DNA of 64,000 nt from Loktanella sp. S4079 (lineage in GTDB: Bacteria; Pseudomonadota; Alphaproteobacteria; Rhodobacterales; Rhodobacteraceae): positions 310,001-374,000 of the forward strand of contig NZ_JXYE01000002.1 in assembly GCF_000967725.1 (NCBI RefSeq), read 5' to 3'. How positions within the stretch are numbered: position 1 is the first letter of the stretch; the number at the start of each line of letters is the position of its first letter. Below, piece after piece: positions 53,407 to 63,018 of this stretch. The translations under genes and the position numbers were made by a program. Below the pieces are notes generated by a model that made no database searches, had not been told where the DNA came from, and was given only the letters and a program-made list of their open reading frames with translations.

Positions 53407-54756
53407 TTAGGCGTTTAGGTTTTCTTCGAGCCAGTGTTCGAGCCAGTGAATGTTGTAGTCACCAGTTTGAACGGCTTCTTCTGCCAATAGCGCGTGGAAT
53501 AGCGGTACTGTCGTATCAACACCATCGACGATCAATTCGCCCAATGCACGTGCCAGACGCGCAAGCGCCTCTGGACGGTCGCGGCCATGCACGATCAGCT
53601 TACCGATCAGGCTGTCATAGTAGGGCGGGATGCGATAGCCGTCATAAAGCGCACTATCCATTCGCACGCCAAGGCCACCGGGCGTGTGGTACTGCGTGAT
53701 CGTACCGGGGCAGGGGGCAAAGTTTGGCAACTTTTCAGCGTTGATCCGCACCTCGATCGAGTGACCATTGATCGTCAGATCGTCTTGGGTGAATGACATC
53801 GGCATGCCTGCTGCGACGCGCAGTTGTTCGCGCACAAGATCTACACCAAAGATTGACTCCGTGACCGGGTGTTCGACCTGAAGACGGGTGTTCATCTCGA
53901 TGAAGTAGAATTCATCGTTCTCAAACAAGAATTCGATGGTTCCCGCGCCAATGTAGTTGATCTTGGCGACCGCGTCAGCACAGACCTTACCAATCTTTGC
54001 ACGTAACTCGGGGGTGATGCATGGGCCTGGGGCCTCTTCAAACACCTTTTGGTGACGCCGCTGCAAGGAACAATCACGTTCGCCAAGGTGAACAGCGTTG
54101 CCTTTCCCATCGCCAAAGACTTGGATTTCGATGTGGCGCGGAGTGGTCAGGTATTTTTCGATGTAAACTTCATCGTTGCCAAAAGCTGCTTTGCCCTCGG
54201 CACGCGCTGAATGGAATGCCTGTTCCATGTCGGCAGCGGTTTGCGCCACCTTCATGCCACGGCCACCGCCGCCAGCAGTTGCCTTGATGATCACCGGATA
54301 ACCGATTTCCTCGCCGATGCGTTTTGCATCCTCGAGTGTTGGCACCCCACCATCAGAGCCGGGAACACAAGGCACGCCAAGCGCCTTCATTGTGTCCTTG
54401 GCGGTGATTTTGTCACCCATGACACGGATATGTTCTGCTGTCGGTCCAATGAAGGTTAGGCCATGGTCCTCAACGGCCTGCACGAAAGCTGCGTTTTCAG
54501 ACAGAAAGCCATAGCCGGGGTGGATCGCTTGCGCACCTGTGATTTCACAGGCGGATAGGATCGCAGGGAATGACAGATAGCTTTGCGCAGAAGATGGCGG
54601 GCCGATGCAGACGGCCTCGTCGGCCATACGCACGTGCATCGCATCAGAGTCAGCCGTAGAGTGCACTGCGACCGATTTCACACCCATTTCGCGGCAGGCG
54701 CGTACGACACGCAGGGCAATTTCGCCCCGGTTCGCGATAAGAATTTTATCGAACAT
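53407..54756 (-). CDS. accC: Acetyl-CoA carboxylase biotin carboxylase subunit AccC
   Basis: This 449-residue ATP-grasp enzyme carboxylates biotin on AccB for malonyl-CoA synthesis. Motifs: [20 protein letters not shown] at the start, [11 protein letters not shown] near 79, [13 protein letters not shown] near 159, [18 protein letters not shown] near 202, and [16 protein letters not shown] near 284 with catalytic Glu and Arg. Length is normal. It follows accB by 10 nt as an accBC unit. Confidence 0.96.
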   Translation of the reverse strand: MFDKILIANRGEIALRVVRACREMGVKSVAVHSTADSDAMHVRMADEAVCIGPPSSAQSYLSFPAILSACEITGAQAIHPGYGFLSENAAFVQAVEDHGLTFIGPTAEHIRVMGDKITAKDTMKALGVPCVPGSDGGVPTLEDAKRIGEEIGYPVIIKATAGGGGRGMKVAQTAADMEQAFHSARAEGKAAFGNDEVYIEKYLTTPRHIEIQVFGDGKGNAVHLGERDCSLQRRHQKVFEEAPGPCITPELRAKIGKVCADAVAKINYIGAGTIEFLFENDEFYFIEMNTRLQVEHPVTESIFGVDLVREQLRVAAGMPMSFTQDDLTINGHSIEVRINAEKLPNFAPCPGTITQYHTPGGLGVRMDSALYDGYRIPPYYDSLIGKLIVHGRDRPEALARLARALGELIVDGVDTTVPLFHALLAEEAVQTGDYNIHWLEHWLEENLNA

Positions 54757-54766
54757 GGGCGGCCCC

Positions 54767-55267
54767 TTATTCGATGATCACAAGAGGGGCGCCAAATTCG
54801 ACGGCGCCGCCGTCTTCGACCAGAATGCGTTTCACAGTGCCTGCGCGTGGTGCAGGAATGTGGTTCATAGTTTTCATCGCTTCGATGATCAGCAATGTGT
54901 CGCCTTCGTTGACAGTTGCACCGACCGAGGTGAAAGGCGCTGCGCCGGGTTCTGGTGCCATGTAAACGGTGCCAACCATTGGCGATGTCACTGCGCCAGG
55001 GTGGCTGGCAGGATCAGCAGCATCTGCTGCCGGAGCAGGTGCCGCCGCAGCGGGTGCAGGCGCTGCAACGGGCGCAGGCGCTGCCGGAGCAGCAGGCACA
55101 GTTGCTTGTACAACGGTTTGTGTTTGGCGGCTGACGCGAACGTTCAGGCTGTCGTTTTCAGCATAGTCCCGCTTAACTTGAAGCTCGGTCAGATCGTTTT
55201 CACGCAAAAGCTCTGCCAGAGCCTGAATAAAGCTGACATCGCTGTCATGAGAGGTTTTGTTGCTCAT
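54767..55267 (-). CDS. accB: Biotin carboxyl carrier protein AccB
   Basis: This 166-residue protein has an N-terminal helical AccC-binding part (about 1-60), a flexible Ala/Pro linker (about 65-90) and the biotinyl domain ending with [14 protein letters not shown] near 128, whose Lys is biotinylated (EAMKTM variant of EAMKM). [18 protein letters not shown] near 96 with the thumb region is typical. The ATG at 55267 has GAGGAC upstream. accC follows after 10 nt. Confidence 0.95.
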   Translation of the reverse strand: MSNKTSHDSDVSFIQALAELLRENDLTELQVKRDYAENDSLNVRVSRQTQTVVQATVPAAPAAPAPVAAPAPAAAAPAPAADAADPASHPGAVTSPMVGTVYMAPEPGAAPFTSVGATVNEGDTLLIIEAMKTMNHIPAPRAGTVKRILVEDGGAVEFGAPLVIIE

Positions 55268-55417
55268 AGTGTCCTCGGCCGTTTGCCTATTGTTCATTCG
55301 CCGCGCGACGTAACGTCACTAGGCGTCGGAGCACTTATAGGGCAAGCCTGCCGGGGGGGGAAGCACGCGTATATGAAAATGCAATGCTTTGGCGATTTGT
55401 TCGCTTGGTCTAGCGGA

Positions 55418-55452
55418 TTTGCCGGGCGTAGACGAAATATACGCCCGGCAAA
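55418..55452 (-). terminator. Very stable stem-loop after the ABC transporter operon
   Basis: TTTGCCGGGCGTA (55440-55452 on the minus strand) pairs perfectly with TACGCCCGGCAAA (55418-55430), loop of nine. It begins 7 nt past the livF stop. No T-run follows, so it may protect the 3' end as well as terminate. Confidence 0.6.
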
Positions 55453-55459
55453 CTGGTGC

Positions 55460-56209
55460 TTAAATTGCGAGATATTGCGCGCGGAGCGCTTCGTTTTCGA
55501 GAACCTCGGCCGCCGAGCCATCAAAGACGACTGTACCCGTGTCCAAGATCACGGCGCGGTCGGCAAGCTTCAACGCTGCGACAGCGTTTTGCTCAACGAT
55601 CACTGTGGTGATGCCTTGGTCGCGGATGATGTCTAGTGTCTTGGCGATTTCTTGCACGATCACCGGGGCGAGCCCCTCGTATGGTTCGTCCAGAAGCAGC
55701 ACTTTGATGTCGCGCGCAAGCGCACGCGCAATGGCAAGCATCTGCTGTTCGCCACCTGAAAGGGTCACGCCCTCTTGTTTGCGACGCTCGCCGAGACGTG
55801 GGAACAGGTCATAGATACGATCAAGTGACCAGCCTTTCGGCGGGGCGATCTGCGCAAGTTGCAGGTTTTCTTCCACTGTCAGGCCCGGAATGATCCGACG
55901 ATCTTCGGGGACCAATGCGATCCCAGACGCCGCAGCTTGGTGGCTCTTCATCTCGTGCAGCGGTTGGTGGTCGAGCCAAATTTCGCCATGCTTGAGTTCT
56001 GGATCATCGAGGCGTGCAATCGTCCGCAAAGTGGATGTCTTGCCCGCACCGTTACGCCCCAAAAGCGCGAGGATTTCGCCCTCGTGGATGTTAAAGCTTA
56101 CGTTTTGAACGATGTAGCTTTCGCCGTAGTAGGCTTCGATTTCCCATACGCTGAGAAAGGCGGGGTGAGTGGCCGCATTGTTGGCGTTTTTGTTGAATGG
56201 TTTGTTCAT
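55460..56209 (-). CDS. livF: Branched-chain-type ABC transporter ATPase LivF
   Basis: This 249-residue ATPase belongs to the LivF class. Walker A LLGRNGAGKTSTLRT lies near residue 54, Q-loop and PEDRRIIPGLTVEENL near 101, signature LSGGEQQMLAIARAL near 142, Walker B LLLDEPYEGLAP near 166, H-loop replaced by VEQN near 196, typical of LivF. It couples ATP hydrolysis to import with LivG. The ATG at 56209 has GGAG upstream and gives a 15-residue tail before the domain. It is last of the operon; 81 nt separate it from livG. Confidence 0.93.
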   Translation of the reverse strand: MNKPFNKNANNAATHPAFLSVWEIEAYYGESYIVQNVSFNIHEGEILALLGRNGAGKTSTLRTIARLDDPELKHGEIWLDHQPLHEMKSHQAAASGIALVPEDRRIIPGLTVEENLQLAQIAPPKGWSLDRIYDLFPRLGERRKQEGVTLSGGEQQMLAIARALARDIKVLLLDEPYEGLAPVIVQEIAKTLDIIRDQGITTVIVEQNAVAALKLADRAVILDTGTVVFDGSAAEVLENEALRAQYLAI

Positions 56210-56290
56210 AGTGTTCTCCGGAGTGCCAAACTTTCTACGAAAGTTGGTGGCCAACCCTTTGCAGGAAAGAATTGGCCGCTGGATGAAGGA

Positions 56291-57049
56291 TTAGACCTGT
56301 GCTTCGCCGAGATAGGCTTCGCGCACTTTTGGGTGGCCTTTGATGTTTTCCGGGATGTCTTCGACAAGCGGTGTGCCCTGCGCCAAAACAGTGATCCGTT
56401 CTGCAAGCGAAAAGACAACGTTCATATCATGTTCGATGATAGCCATCGTGATACCACGTTTTGTCCGGATTTCTTTGAGCAGGTTGATCGTGTTCTCCGT
56501 GTCGGCGCGCGCCATGCCCGCGGTTGGTTCATCCAAAAGCAACAGCTTTGGATCTTGGACCAGACACATGGCCATTTCCAAGCGACGCTTGTCACCACGA
56601 GACAGGCTCGAGGTCACAACGTCCCGTTTTTCGAGCATGTTCACATCTGCGAGGATTTCCTCGGCCTGCGCGCGAATGCCTTTTTCGGACATGACGCTGC
56701 TGATTGCGTGCATGCGGAACGCACCATCCCGTTTGGCAAAGCAGGGGATCATCACGTTTTCGAACACCGTCAAGTCCGAGAAAATCTCGGGTGTTTGGAA
56801 CACGCGGCTGATGCCCATCTGGTTAATCTCGTGGGGCTTGCGCCCCAACACAGATTGACCGTCAAACATCACCGAACCACTGTCGGGGATCAGTTTACCC
56901 ACCAAAACGTTGAGGAGCGTGGATTTGCCCGCACCGTTTGGTCCGATGATTGCGTGCACCGTGTTTTCTTCGACACTTAGGTTGACGTCACCTAGCGCCT
57001 GCAGGCCACCAAACCGTTTATTGATGCCTTTAACTTCAAGGATTCCCAT
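56291..57049 (-). CDS. livG: Branched-chain-type ABC transporter ATPase LivG
   Basis: This 252-residue ATPase of the LivG class has Walker A IIGPNGAGKSTLLNVL near residue 35, GISRVFQTPEIFSDLTVFEN near 80, signature LSRGDKRRLEMAMCL near 150 (LSRGD in place of LSGGQ, allowed in this class), Walker B LLLDEPTAGMARA near 172, and IIEHDMNVVFSLAERITVL near 206. It is the second ATPase of the importer, 12 nt after livM. Confidence 0.93.
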   Translation of the reverse strand: MGILEVKGINKRFGGLQALGDVNLSVEENTVHAIIGPNGAGKSTLLNVLVGKLIPDSGSVMFDGQSVLGRKPHEINQMGISRVFQTPEIFSDLTVFENVMIPCFAKRDGAFRMHAISSVMSEKGIRAQAEEILADVNMLEKRDVVTSSLSRGDKRRLEMAMCLVQDPKLLLLDEPTAGMARADTENTINLLKEIRTKRGITMAIIEHDMNVVFSLAERITVLAQGTPLVEDIPENIKGHPKVREAYLGEAQV

Positions 57050-57061
57050 ATCCGTTTCTCC

Positions 57062-58261
57062 TTATTCGGCAGGTTTGGTTGCGCCAGAGCTGGCTTTTTC
57101 GGATTTCTTGCGACGGAAAGCCGCTGCGATTTTCTGTCCACCTTGGACAAGGCCACCGGGCAGGAAGATCACGACCAGCATGAACACGATACCCAGCGTC
57201 AGGTGCCAACCTTTACCCACGAAAGGATAGATCAGTGTGACAACAAAATCCTCGAGCCCATCAGGCAAGAACCCAAACCAGTCGTGCAGGATCTGGCTGT
57301 TGATCTTCGAAAAGATGTTTTCAAAGTATTTGATCATTCCTGCGCCCAGTACTGGACCGATCAGCGTACCTGCACCACCAAGGATAGTCATCAAGACGAC
57401 CTCACCAGATGCGGTCCACTGCATACGCTCAGCACCGGCAAGAGGGTCCATTGATGCCATCAAACCGCCAGCGAGACCTGCATACATGCCCGAAATCACA
57501 AAGGCTGCGAGCGTATAAGGCCGTGCGTTCAGACCTGTGTAGCTCATCCGCGTTTGGTTGGATTTGATCGCGCGCAACATCATACCGAATGGTGAACGGA
57601 AAATCCGGATTGCCAGATAGAACGAGAGAACCATGATCAAGGCTGCCAAGTAGTAGCCAGCGTTGAAGGTAAAGGTCCAAGCCCCAACCGACATTTCATA
57701 GGATGACCGCATCTCAAGTCCGAACAGTGCCGGAACCGGGATGTTGCCGCTTGCCGTTTGGGCCGCACCCAACACGCGCGGATCGTCCAGAGCCAGTTGC
57801 AGACCTGTCTCACCACCTGTGATAGGCGTCAGAACAGAGTAGGCCAAGGCGAACGACATTTGCGCAAAGGCAAGCGTCAGGATCGAGAAGTAAATCCCAG
57901 AGCGGCGCAGCGACACAAAGCCGATCACAAGCGCAAAGAGCCCGGAGATGATCACGCTGAGGATGATCGCTGGCAGCACGTTCATGCTAAGCAATTTGAA
58001 CATCCAAACAGCAGAGTATGAACCCACACCCAAGAACGCCGCGTGACCGAATGACAGATACCCTGTCAGGCCGAACAGAATGTTAAACCCGATCGCAAAG
58101 ATGCCAAAGATGACAAAGCGTTGCATCAAGTCGGGATAACCCGCGTTGAACTGTGCCAATTCGGAACCCGCTGGAAACGGGTTAAGAATGAATGGTGCGA
58201 ATAGTGTCAGGCCAATGACAATAAGAAGCAGCCGGAAGTCTTTCTTTTCGAGACCTAGCAT
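57062..58261 (-). CDS. livM: Branched-chain-type ABC transporter permease LivM
   Basis: This 399-residue inner-membrane permease has about ten hydrophobic segments and LivM features: [21 protein letters not shown] near residues 59-79 (shown in part) and the coupling region [20 protein letters not shown] near 235, with [16 protein letters not shown] near 295. The N-terminal and C-terminal extensions (Lys/Ser-rich end) are longer than in E. coli. It lies 4 nt after livH. Confidence 0.92.
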   Translation of the reverse strand: MLGLEKKDFRLLLIVIGLTLFAPFILNPFPAGSELAQFNAGYPDLMQRFVIFGIFAIGFNILFGLTGYLSFGHAAFLGVGSYSAVWMFKLLSMNVLPAIILSVIISGLFALVIGFVSLRRSGIYFSILTLAFAQMSFALAYSVLTPITGGETGLQLALDDPRVLGAAQTASGNIPVPALFGLEMRSSYEMSVGAWTFTFNAGYYLAALIMVLSFYLAIRIFRSPFGMMLRAIKSNQTRMSYTGLNARPYTLAAFVISGMYAGLAGGLMASMDPLAGAERMQWTASGEVVLMTILGGAGTLIGPVLGAGMIKYFENIFSKINSQILHDWFGFLPDGLEDFVVTLIYPFVGKGWHLTLGIVFMLVVIFLPGGLVQGGQKIAAAFRRKKSEKASSGATKPAE

Positions 58262-58265
58262 TGGC

Positions 58266-59297
58266 TTATTCCTCCATCACGCCTTTGCGACCCATCAGGC
58301 CACGTGGACGTGTCAATAGAATGATAATTGCGACCAGGTAGATGATGACCTGGTTGATCCCTGGAAGCAGATTGACCGCCCAGGAGGTTGAGGCAAAGCT
58401 CTCGAGGATACCTAAGAGAAAGCCTGCTGCGACAGCGCCGGGGAGGGACCCCATGCCGCCCACAACAACAACCACAAAGCTCAGCACCAGAAAGTCCATG
58501 CCCATGTGATAGTTCGGTGGATTGATTGGCACATACATCACGCCCGCAAGCCCGGCGACTGCCGCCGCAATGCCAAACATGATGGTAAACCGCTTGTCGA
58601 TGTCGATGCCGAGGATGCCGACTGTTTCGCGGTCGGCCATGCCTGCGCGTACAACCATCCCGAAGGTCGTGAATTGCAGGAATGCAAAGACTGCACCGAT
58701 CACCAGTAGCGAGAAGAAGAAGTATACCAGACGCCAGTAAGGGTAGATAATGGCGTTCGCGTCGAAGCCGATCATGACCCCAAAGTCAAAGCTTCCTTTG
58801 AATGCTTCAGGAGCTGGGGTTGGGATTGGGTTCGCGCCGTAGTAGTATTTGATCACTTCTTGCAGCACGATGGCCAAGCCGAAGGTCACCAAGATTTGGT
58901 CTGCGTGCGGACGTTTGTAGAAGTGTTTGATCAGGCCGCGCTCCATGATGAAGCCGATGCCGATCATAACTGGAATGGCAAAGAGGATCGAAATCGGAAC
59001 CGCCCAGTCGATCAGCCGGTCGCCGAGTGCCGGGCCGAAGAGATCGTGGAGGTAGGGGACATCAACTTGGAGAGGATTCCCCAAAAAGTCTGTCCGTGTT
59101 TCGTCCACAACTTTGTGGCTGAGTGTAAGGAGTTTGCTGACGGTAACAGCGCAAAATGCGCCCATCATAAACAGCGCCCCGTGAGCGAAGTTGACAACGC
59201 CAAGCGTCCCGAAGATAAGTGTAAGCCCGAGCGCAATGAGTGCGTAAGCCGAGCCCTTATCAAGTCCGTTGAGGATTTGAAGAATGAACTGGTCCAT
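58266..59297 (-). CDS. livH: Branched-chain-type ABC transporter permease LivH
   Basis: This 343-residue permease begins [20 protein letters not shown], typical of LivH, then [19 protein letters not shown] near 31. An insert between residues 60 and 95 (charged, [18 protein letters not shown]) is larger than in E. coli LivH but occurs in amide/urea-type relatives. The coupling EAA-like region is [20 protein letters not shown] near 219. It is preceded by a 125-nt gap with a hairpin after the binding-protein gene. Confidence 0.92.
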   Translation of the reverse strand: MDQFILQILNGLDKGSAYALIALGLTLIFGTLGVVNFAHGALFMMGAFCAVTVSKLLTLSHKVVDETRTDFLGNPLQVDVPYLHDLFGPALGDRLIDWAVPISILFAIPVMIGIGFIMERGLIKHFYKRPHADQILVTFGLAIVLQEVIKYYYGANPIPTPAPEAFKGSFDFGVMIGFDANAIIYPYWRLVYFFFSLLVIGAVFAFLQFTTFGMVVRAGMADRETVGILGIDIDKRFTIMFGIAAAVAGLAGVMYVPINPPNYHMGMDFLVLSFVVVVVGGMGSLPGAVAAGFLLGILESFASTSWAVNLLPGINQVIIYLVAIIILLTRPRGLMGRKGVMEE

Positions 59298-59383
59298 AAG
59301 GTGACCTCTGATCAGTTAAGTGTTGGCGGGGTGCCAAGAGACATACCGCAGCCCAGCAAGGCGCAGTTTACTGTCGACGTGAC

Positions 59384-59408
59384 AGGCCACCACGTGATGT
59401 GGTGACCT
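59384..59408 (-). promoter_or_regulatory. Intercistronic hairpin between binding-protein and permease genes
   Basis: AGGTCACCAC (59399-59408 on the minus strand) pairs with GTGGTGGCCT (59384-59393), one mismatch, directly after the binding-protein gene. Such hairpins typically allow high expression of the binding protein relative to the membrane genes by partial termination or RNA protection. Confidence 0.55.
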
Positions 59409-59422
59409 GATGTAGTGGTTAA

Positions 59423-60769
59423 TTACGCGCCTGGGTTACATGTACCCAATGCACCACCCTGGAATTGTGGGTGATCTGGCTCGTAGGTCACCTGATCAAC
59501 AGGTGTAACCTCTACGATTTCGAGAAGGTCGAATTCGTTCTCTGGGTTTTCTTTACCCTTCACGACCAGCACGTCTTTGAAGCACTGGTGATCTGCGCCA
59601 CGGTAAAGTGTTTTACCGTTACCCAAGCCGTCGAATTCGTAATCTTCCAGAGCTTCTGCAACTGCACATGGGTTGAACGAGCCAGCCCGTGTAACTGCGT
59701 CAGCATAAAGAAGTGTCTGCACGTAGCATGTGTGCGCAGCCTGTGATGGCGGGAAGCCGTATTTTGTCCCAAAGGACTGAACGAATGCTTTGGAGCCTTC
59801 GTCCTGCAGCGACCAGTGCCAGTTTGTCGAACCAAAGATGCCCTTCACGTTGGCACCCGCACCCTTCGCCATCAGGCGAGAGTAGAGAGGAACGACGATC
59901 TCAAAGTTCTTGCCGTTTGCCATCGCATCACGCAGGCCGAACTGAACAGCGTTGGTGAGAGAGTTCACCATGTTACCGCCGTAGTGGTTCAGAACCAGAA
60001 CGTCAGCACCAGAGTTCAGAACAGGCGCGATATATGAAGAGAAGTCAGTCTGTGTAAGTGGTGTTTTCACCGCGTTCACAGTTTCCCAACCCAATGCTTC
60101 TGTCGAAGAACGTACAGCTTCTTCTGTGGTGTAACCCCAGTTGTAGTCAGCTGTCAGGTGGTAGGCTTTACGGTCTGTACCGTAGTTTGACGCAAGCACA
60201 GGAGCCAGCGCCGCGCCCGACATGTAAGAGTTAAAGAAGTGGCGGAAGCCATTGGCGCGCTTATCTTTACCTGTCGTGTCGTTCGAGTGGGTCAGACCCG
60301 CCATAAAGATAACGCCGGCCTCTTGGCAGAGCGCTTGTACGGCCACAGCCACACCAGAGGATGAACCACCGGTGATCATGATCGCGCCGTCTTTTTCGAT
60401 CATCGAGCGCGCAGAAGCACGTGCCGCGTCAGACTTGGTTTGGGTATCACCTGTTACATATTTAACTTCGCGACCCAGAATACCTGTGCCGTCGAGAACT
60501 TTTGAAGAGAAGGTGTTCAGCATTCCGCCGTCGCCACCACCGTTCAGGTGCTCTACAGCCAGTTCATACGCACGCAGTTCGTCTGCGCCCTCGTCCGCGT
60601 ATGGTCCTGTCTGTGGAACGTTGAAGCCAAGAATGACCTCACTGTCACCGGGTGCGTTGGTGAAACCAGCGTGGGATTCCGCACGTAGATACGTCGGAAG
60701 CGTTAGGCCCGCACCAGCAATTGCACCGGTCTTCAACACGCCGCGACGTGAGAAATTCGATTTTGACAT
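59423..60769 (-). CDS. ABC transporter substrate-binding protein (type I periplasmic, Tat signal)
   Basis: This 448-residue periplasmic protein belongs to the Leu/amide-binding (Peripla_BP_6) class. The N-terminus SKSNFSRRGVLKTGAIAGAG carries a twin-arginine motif (SRRGVLK), so it is probably Tat-exported; cleavage would follow LRAESHA. IGFNVPQTGPYADEG-like segment at about 47 and GGSSSGVAVAVQALCQEAGV near 125 form the ligand cleft. Four Cys suggest disulfides. The ligand is unknown: branched-chain amino acids, amides or short acids are possible, and the adjacent acyl-type regulator points to a carboxylic acid. AGGGAGGA precedes the ATG. It leads the five-gene operon. Confidence 0.88.
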   Translation of the reverse strand: MSKSNFSRRGVLKTGAIAGAGLTLPTYLRAESHAGFTNAPGDSEVILGFNVPQTGPYADEGADELRAYELAVEHLNGGGDGGMLNTFSSKVLDGTGILGREVKYVTGDTQTKSDAARASARSMIEKDGAIMITGGSSSGVAVAVQALCQEAGVIFMAGLTHSNDTTGKDKRANGFRHFFNSYMSGAALAPVLASNYGTDRKAYHLTADYNWGYTTEEAVRSSTEALGWETVNAVKTPLTQTDFSSYIAPVLNSGADVLVLNHYGGNMVNSLTNAVQFGLRDAMANGKNFEIVVPLYSRLMAKGAGANVKGIFGSTNWHWSLQDEGSKAFVQSFGTKYGFPPSQAAHTCYVQTLLYADAVTRAGSFNPCAVAEALEDYEFDGLGNGKTLYRGADHQCFKDVLVVKGKENPENEFDLLEIVEVTPVDQVTYEPDHPQFQGGALGTCNPGA

Positions 60770-60824
60770 TATTTTCCTCCCTAAAGGTTTGTGCTGATCA
60801 ATCCCGAAAGATTTCACAGCTTGT

Positions 60825-60840
60825 ACGTGTACGTACACGT
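60825..60840. promoter_or_regulatory. Perfect 16-bp palindrome between ABC operon and ScfR gene
   Basis: ACGTGTACGTACACGT is its own reverse complement. It lies 56 bp before the binding-protein ATG and 150 bp before the divergent regulator start, a natural operator position. The regulator binding it is probably the adjacent ScfR or another dimeric factor; this is inferred. Confidence 0.55.
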
Positions 60841-60989
60841 CTATTTTGGTGGGTGATTGGTCAATTCAGCAACAACCCATTGGGACGACTTGCTTTATTT
60901 GTAAAAAAATGCACAACTCGATCTCTATGATTGTAAACCAGTTTTCATGCAGGTGCAGAAAGCGATTGAAAGCATTGGGGGAATTCACG

Positions 60990-62294
60990 GTGTCAGTGAA
61001 ACGATTGACAGGCTCGCGTATTCGGGAAAAGCGGCTTGATCAGGGGTTGCGTCAGGCGGCCGTCGCCGAGGCGGTTGGAATTTCGCCATCATATCTTAAC
61101 CTTATTGAGCATAATCGCCGCAGAATCGGGGGAAAGTTACTTTCTGATCTTGCGCGGGTTCTAAGTGTTGATCCGGTCATGCTGACGGATGGGGCAGACA
61201 GCGATCTGCTTGACCAGATGCGTAGCGCGGCCGCGACTTTGGGGCCAGATGCCGAAATCGCAAGGGCAGAGGAATTTGCTGCGCGCTATCCAGGATGGAG
61301 CGCATTGGTCGTTGCGCAGGCCCGTCGGATTGCAGCATTGCACGAACACACGCTCGCCCTGACGGACCGAATGGCGCATGATCCCCAATTGGCAAATTCG
61401 CTACACGAGGTGATCTCGGCAGTGACGTCGATCCGTTCGTCAGCGTCTATTCTGGTAACCCAAGAACAATTGGATGCGGATTGGCAAAAGCGGTTTCACC
61501 AGAACATTCACAAAGATAGTTTGCGACTCGCTGATAGTAGTGAGGCGCTGATCGCGTATCTTGAAGCGCCGGAAACCAAACTAGAGGTTGCCCAGTCCCC
61601 ATTCGAGCAAATGGAAGCTGCGCTCGCATTGCGCGATTACCAGTTGGAGCAGCTCGAAGGTCGCGATCCTGACATTGCTGAGCTGGGGCAGGAGATGGGA
61701 TTAACGGGGTCCTCACTGCGGCTTTTCGACGCCTATGCCCGGCAGTACCAAGATGACGCGATACAACTTCCGCTTGCTGAATTTTCTCAGGCCGCTCGTG
61801 ATTTGGACTATGATCCGTCGCAGCTTGCGCGACAGTTTCGGGTGGATTTTGCGACGGTCTTGCGCCGCTTGGCAAGCCTGCCATCGCACGAGGGCCACCC
61901 GCGCATGGGGCTCGCGGTTTGCGATGCCTCAGGGGCGTTGACCTTTCTCAAGCCGGTTCCCGGTTTCACCTATTCACGCGCGACTGACGCCTGCCCATTA
62001 TGGCCTATATTTAGTGCACTTAGTCGTCCCACGCAGCCTATTCGCGCAGAGGTCACTTTGCCAGATGCCGGCCAAACGCGTTTCATGTGTTATGCGATGG
62101 CAATGCCAAAGGGAGAGCAGCAGTTTGACGTGATCCCAGTGCTTCAAAGTACGATGCTTGTTATAGCAGATCCTGCCGAAAGCGCAGGATTTTCAATTCC
62201 CGTTGGCGGATCATGTCGGATCTGCCCACGTTCTGATTGCGCGACCCGGCGCGAGCCTGCAATTATCGGACTGGCGGGTGCAGCTGGTCTTTGA
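60990..62294 (+). CDS. XRE-family short-chain fatty acyl regulator (ScfR/RamB type)
   Basis: This protein of about 434 residues has an N-terminal XRE helix-turn-helix (GSRIREKRLDQGLRQAAVAE and GISPSYLNLIEHNRRRIGG, residues 8-47), a middle region with an ImmA/IrrE-like part, and a C-terminal ScfR domain with Cys-rich GGSCRICPRSDCATRREP near 415. Relatives (RamB, MccR, PccR) respond to acetyl/propionyl-type CoA metabolism. The GTG at 60990 has GGGGGA 8 nt upstream; in-frame ATGs further upstream give non-family sequence. It is divergent from the ABC operon, which is probably a target. Confidence 0.85.
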   Translation: MSVKRLTGSRIREKRLDQGLRQAAVAEAVGISPSYLNLIEHNRRRIGGKLLSDLARVLSVDPVMLTDGADSDLLDQMRSAAATLGPDAEIARAEEFAARYPGWSALVVAQARRIAALHEHTLALTDRMAHDPQLANSLHEVISAVTSIRSSASILVTQEQLDADWQKRFHQNIHKDSLRLADSSEALIAYLEAPETKLEVAQSPFEQMEAALALRDYQLEQLEGRDPDIAELGQEMGLTGSSLRLFDAYARQYQDDAIQLPLAEFSQAARDLDYDPSQLARQFRVDFATVLRRLASLPSHEGHPRMGLAVCDASGALTFLKPVPGFTYSRATDACPLWPIFSALSRPTQPIRAEVTLPDAGQTRFMCYAMAMPKGEQQFDVIPVLQSTMLVIADPAESAGFSIPVGGSCRICPRSDCATRREPAIIGLAGAAGL

Positions 62295-62333
62295 CTTCGG
62301 ACCTAATTCCCACGATAGTCCACCTTAGGGAGG

Positions 62334-62350
62334 CTGCCCCTATGGGGTAG
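62334..62350. promoter_or_regulatory. Palindrome before the CheY-like gene
   Basis: CT-G-CCCC-TAT-GGGG-T-AG (62334-62350) is an almost perfect inverted repeat, 24 bp before the response-regulator ATG. It may be an operator for the downstream signalling genes or a small hairpin in their leader. Confidence 0.4.
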
Positions 62351-62374
62351 TAAGACAATTGGGGAGGCGATGAG

Positions 62375-62743
62375 ATGGGCAAACGTGTCCTTCTGATCGA
62401 AGATGAGCCGAATATACTTGAGGCGATCAGTTTTATTCTGTCCCGCGATGGCTGGACAGTGCACACCCATGAAGATGGGGAAACCGCGATGAAAAAGGTG
62501 GAAGGCTTTCCACCCGACATGATTATTTTGGATGTGATGCTTCCGGGACGAAGCGGTTTTGACATCCTCAGGGATTTACGCGCATCCGAAATCACCAAGG
62601 ATATACCTGTGATGATGCTGACAGCGCGTGGCCAAGAAAAAGATCGGGAATTGGCGCTGCGGCTTGGCGCGAATCATTTCATGACTAAGCCATTCTCGAA
62701 CGCAGAGGTGCGTGACCATGTCAAAGAGCTGATGGGCGCATGA
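62375..62743 (+). CDS. Stand-alone response-regulator receiver protein
   Basis: This 122-residue protein is a single CheY-like receiver domain without an output domain. Acidic pocket DE in LLIEDEPNILEAI (about 9-10), phosphoacceptor Asp in MIILDVMLPGRSGFDIL near residue 54, Thr in VMMLTARGQ near 84 and Lys in FMTKPFSNAEV near 106 are all present. AGGCGATGAG precedes the ATG. It overlaps the next gene by 4 nt (ATGA) and, with the kinase two genes on, forms a phosphorelay unit. Confidence 0.9.
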   Translation: MGKRVLLIEDEPNILEAISFILSRDGWTVHTHEDGETAMKKVEGFPPDMIILDVMLPGRSGFDILRDLRASEITKDIPVMMLTARGQEKDRELALRLGANHFMTKPFSNAEVRDHVKELMGA

Positions 62744-63018
62744 GCCTTGGGCCAAAGTCCAAGATTTTCTTAGAGCAAGCCGGGTATCGACAAAGACGGG
62801 TGCGCGATGCCGTGCGATTGCTGCCGCTACTGGGGATCGTGCTGTTGTCGATCCCTCTCTTGTGGCCAAGGCTCGAACCACCCGAGGCTTATAGCTCTGG
62901 CGCGTTGGTCTATATTTTTGGTGTTTGGGTTGCGCTAATCGCGATCTCGGCATTTTTGTCGCGGACGATGCATGCCGATGACGATGAAGCCGCGCCAAAG
63001 GGTGGATCTGATGCTTAG
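62740..63018 (+). CDS. Small two-helix membrane protein
   Basis: I do not know a function for this 92-residue protein. It has a basic N-terminus (KSKIFLEQAGYRQRRVRDAV), two membrane segments (about 27-43 and 55-73) and an acidic tail. It overlaps the receiver gene by 4 nt and the kinase gene by 8 nt, so it is made together with them and may be a partner subunit of the sensor/symporter kinase. Confidence 0.75.
   Translation: MSLGPKSKIFLEQAGYRQRRVRDAVRLLPLLGIVLLSIPLLWPRLEPPEAYSSGALVYIFGVWVALIAISAFLSRTMHADDDEAAPKGGSDA

Noticed and set aside
54605..55636. Long plus-strand open frame (343 codons) opposite accB/accC
   Set aside because: It overlaps two clear genes on the other strand and translates to low-complexity Cys/Arg-rich sequence; an antisense shadow of codon bias.
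55859..56980. Long plus-strand open frame (373 codons) opposite livF/livG
   Set aside because: Antisense to two complete ATPase genes with all motifs; no family resemblance of its own.
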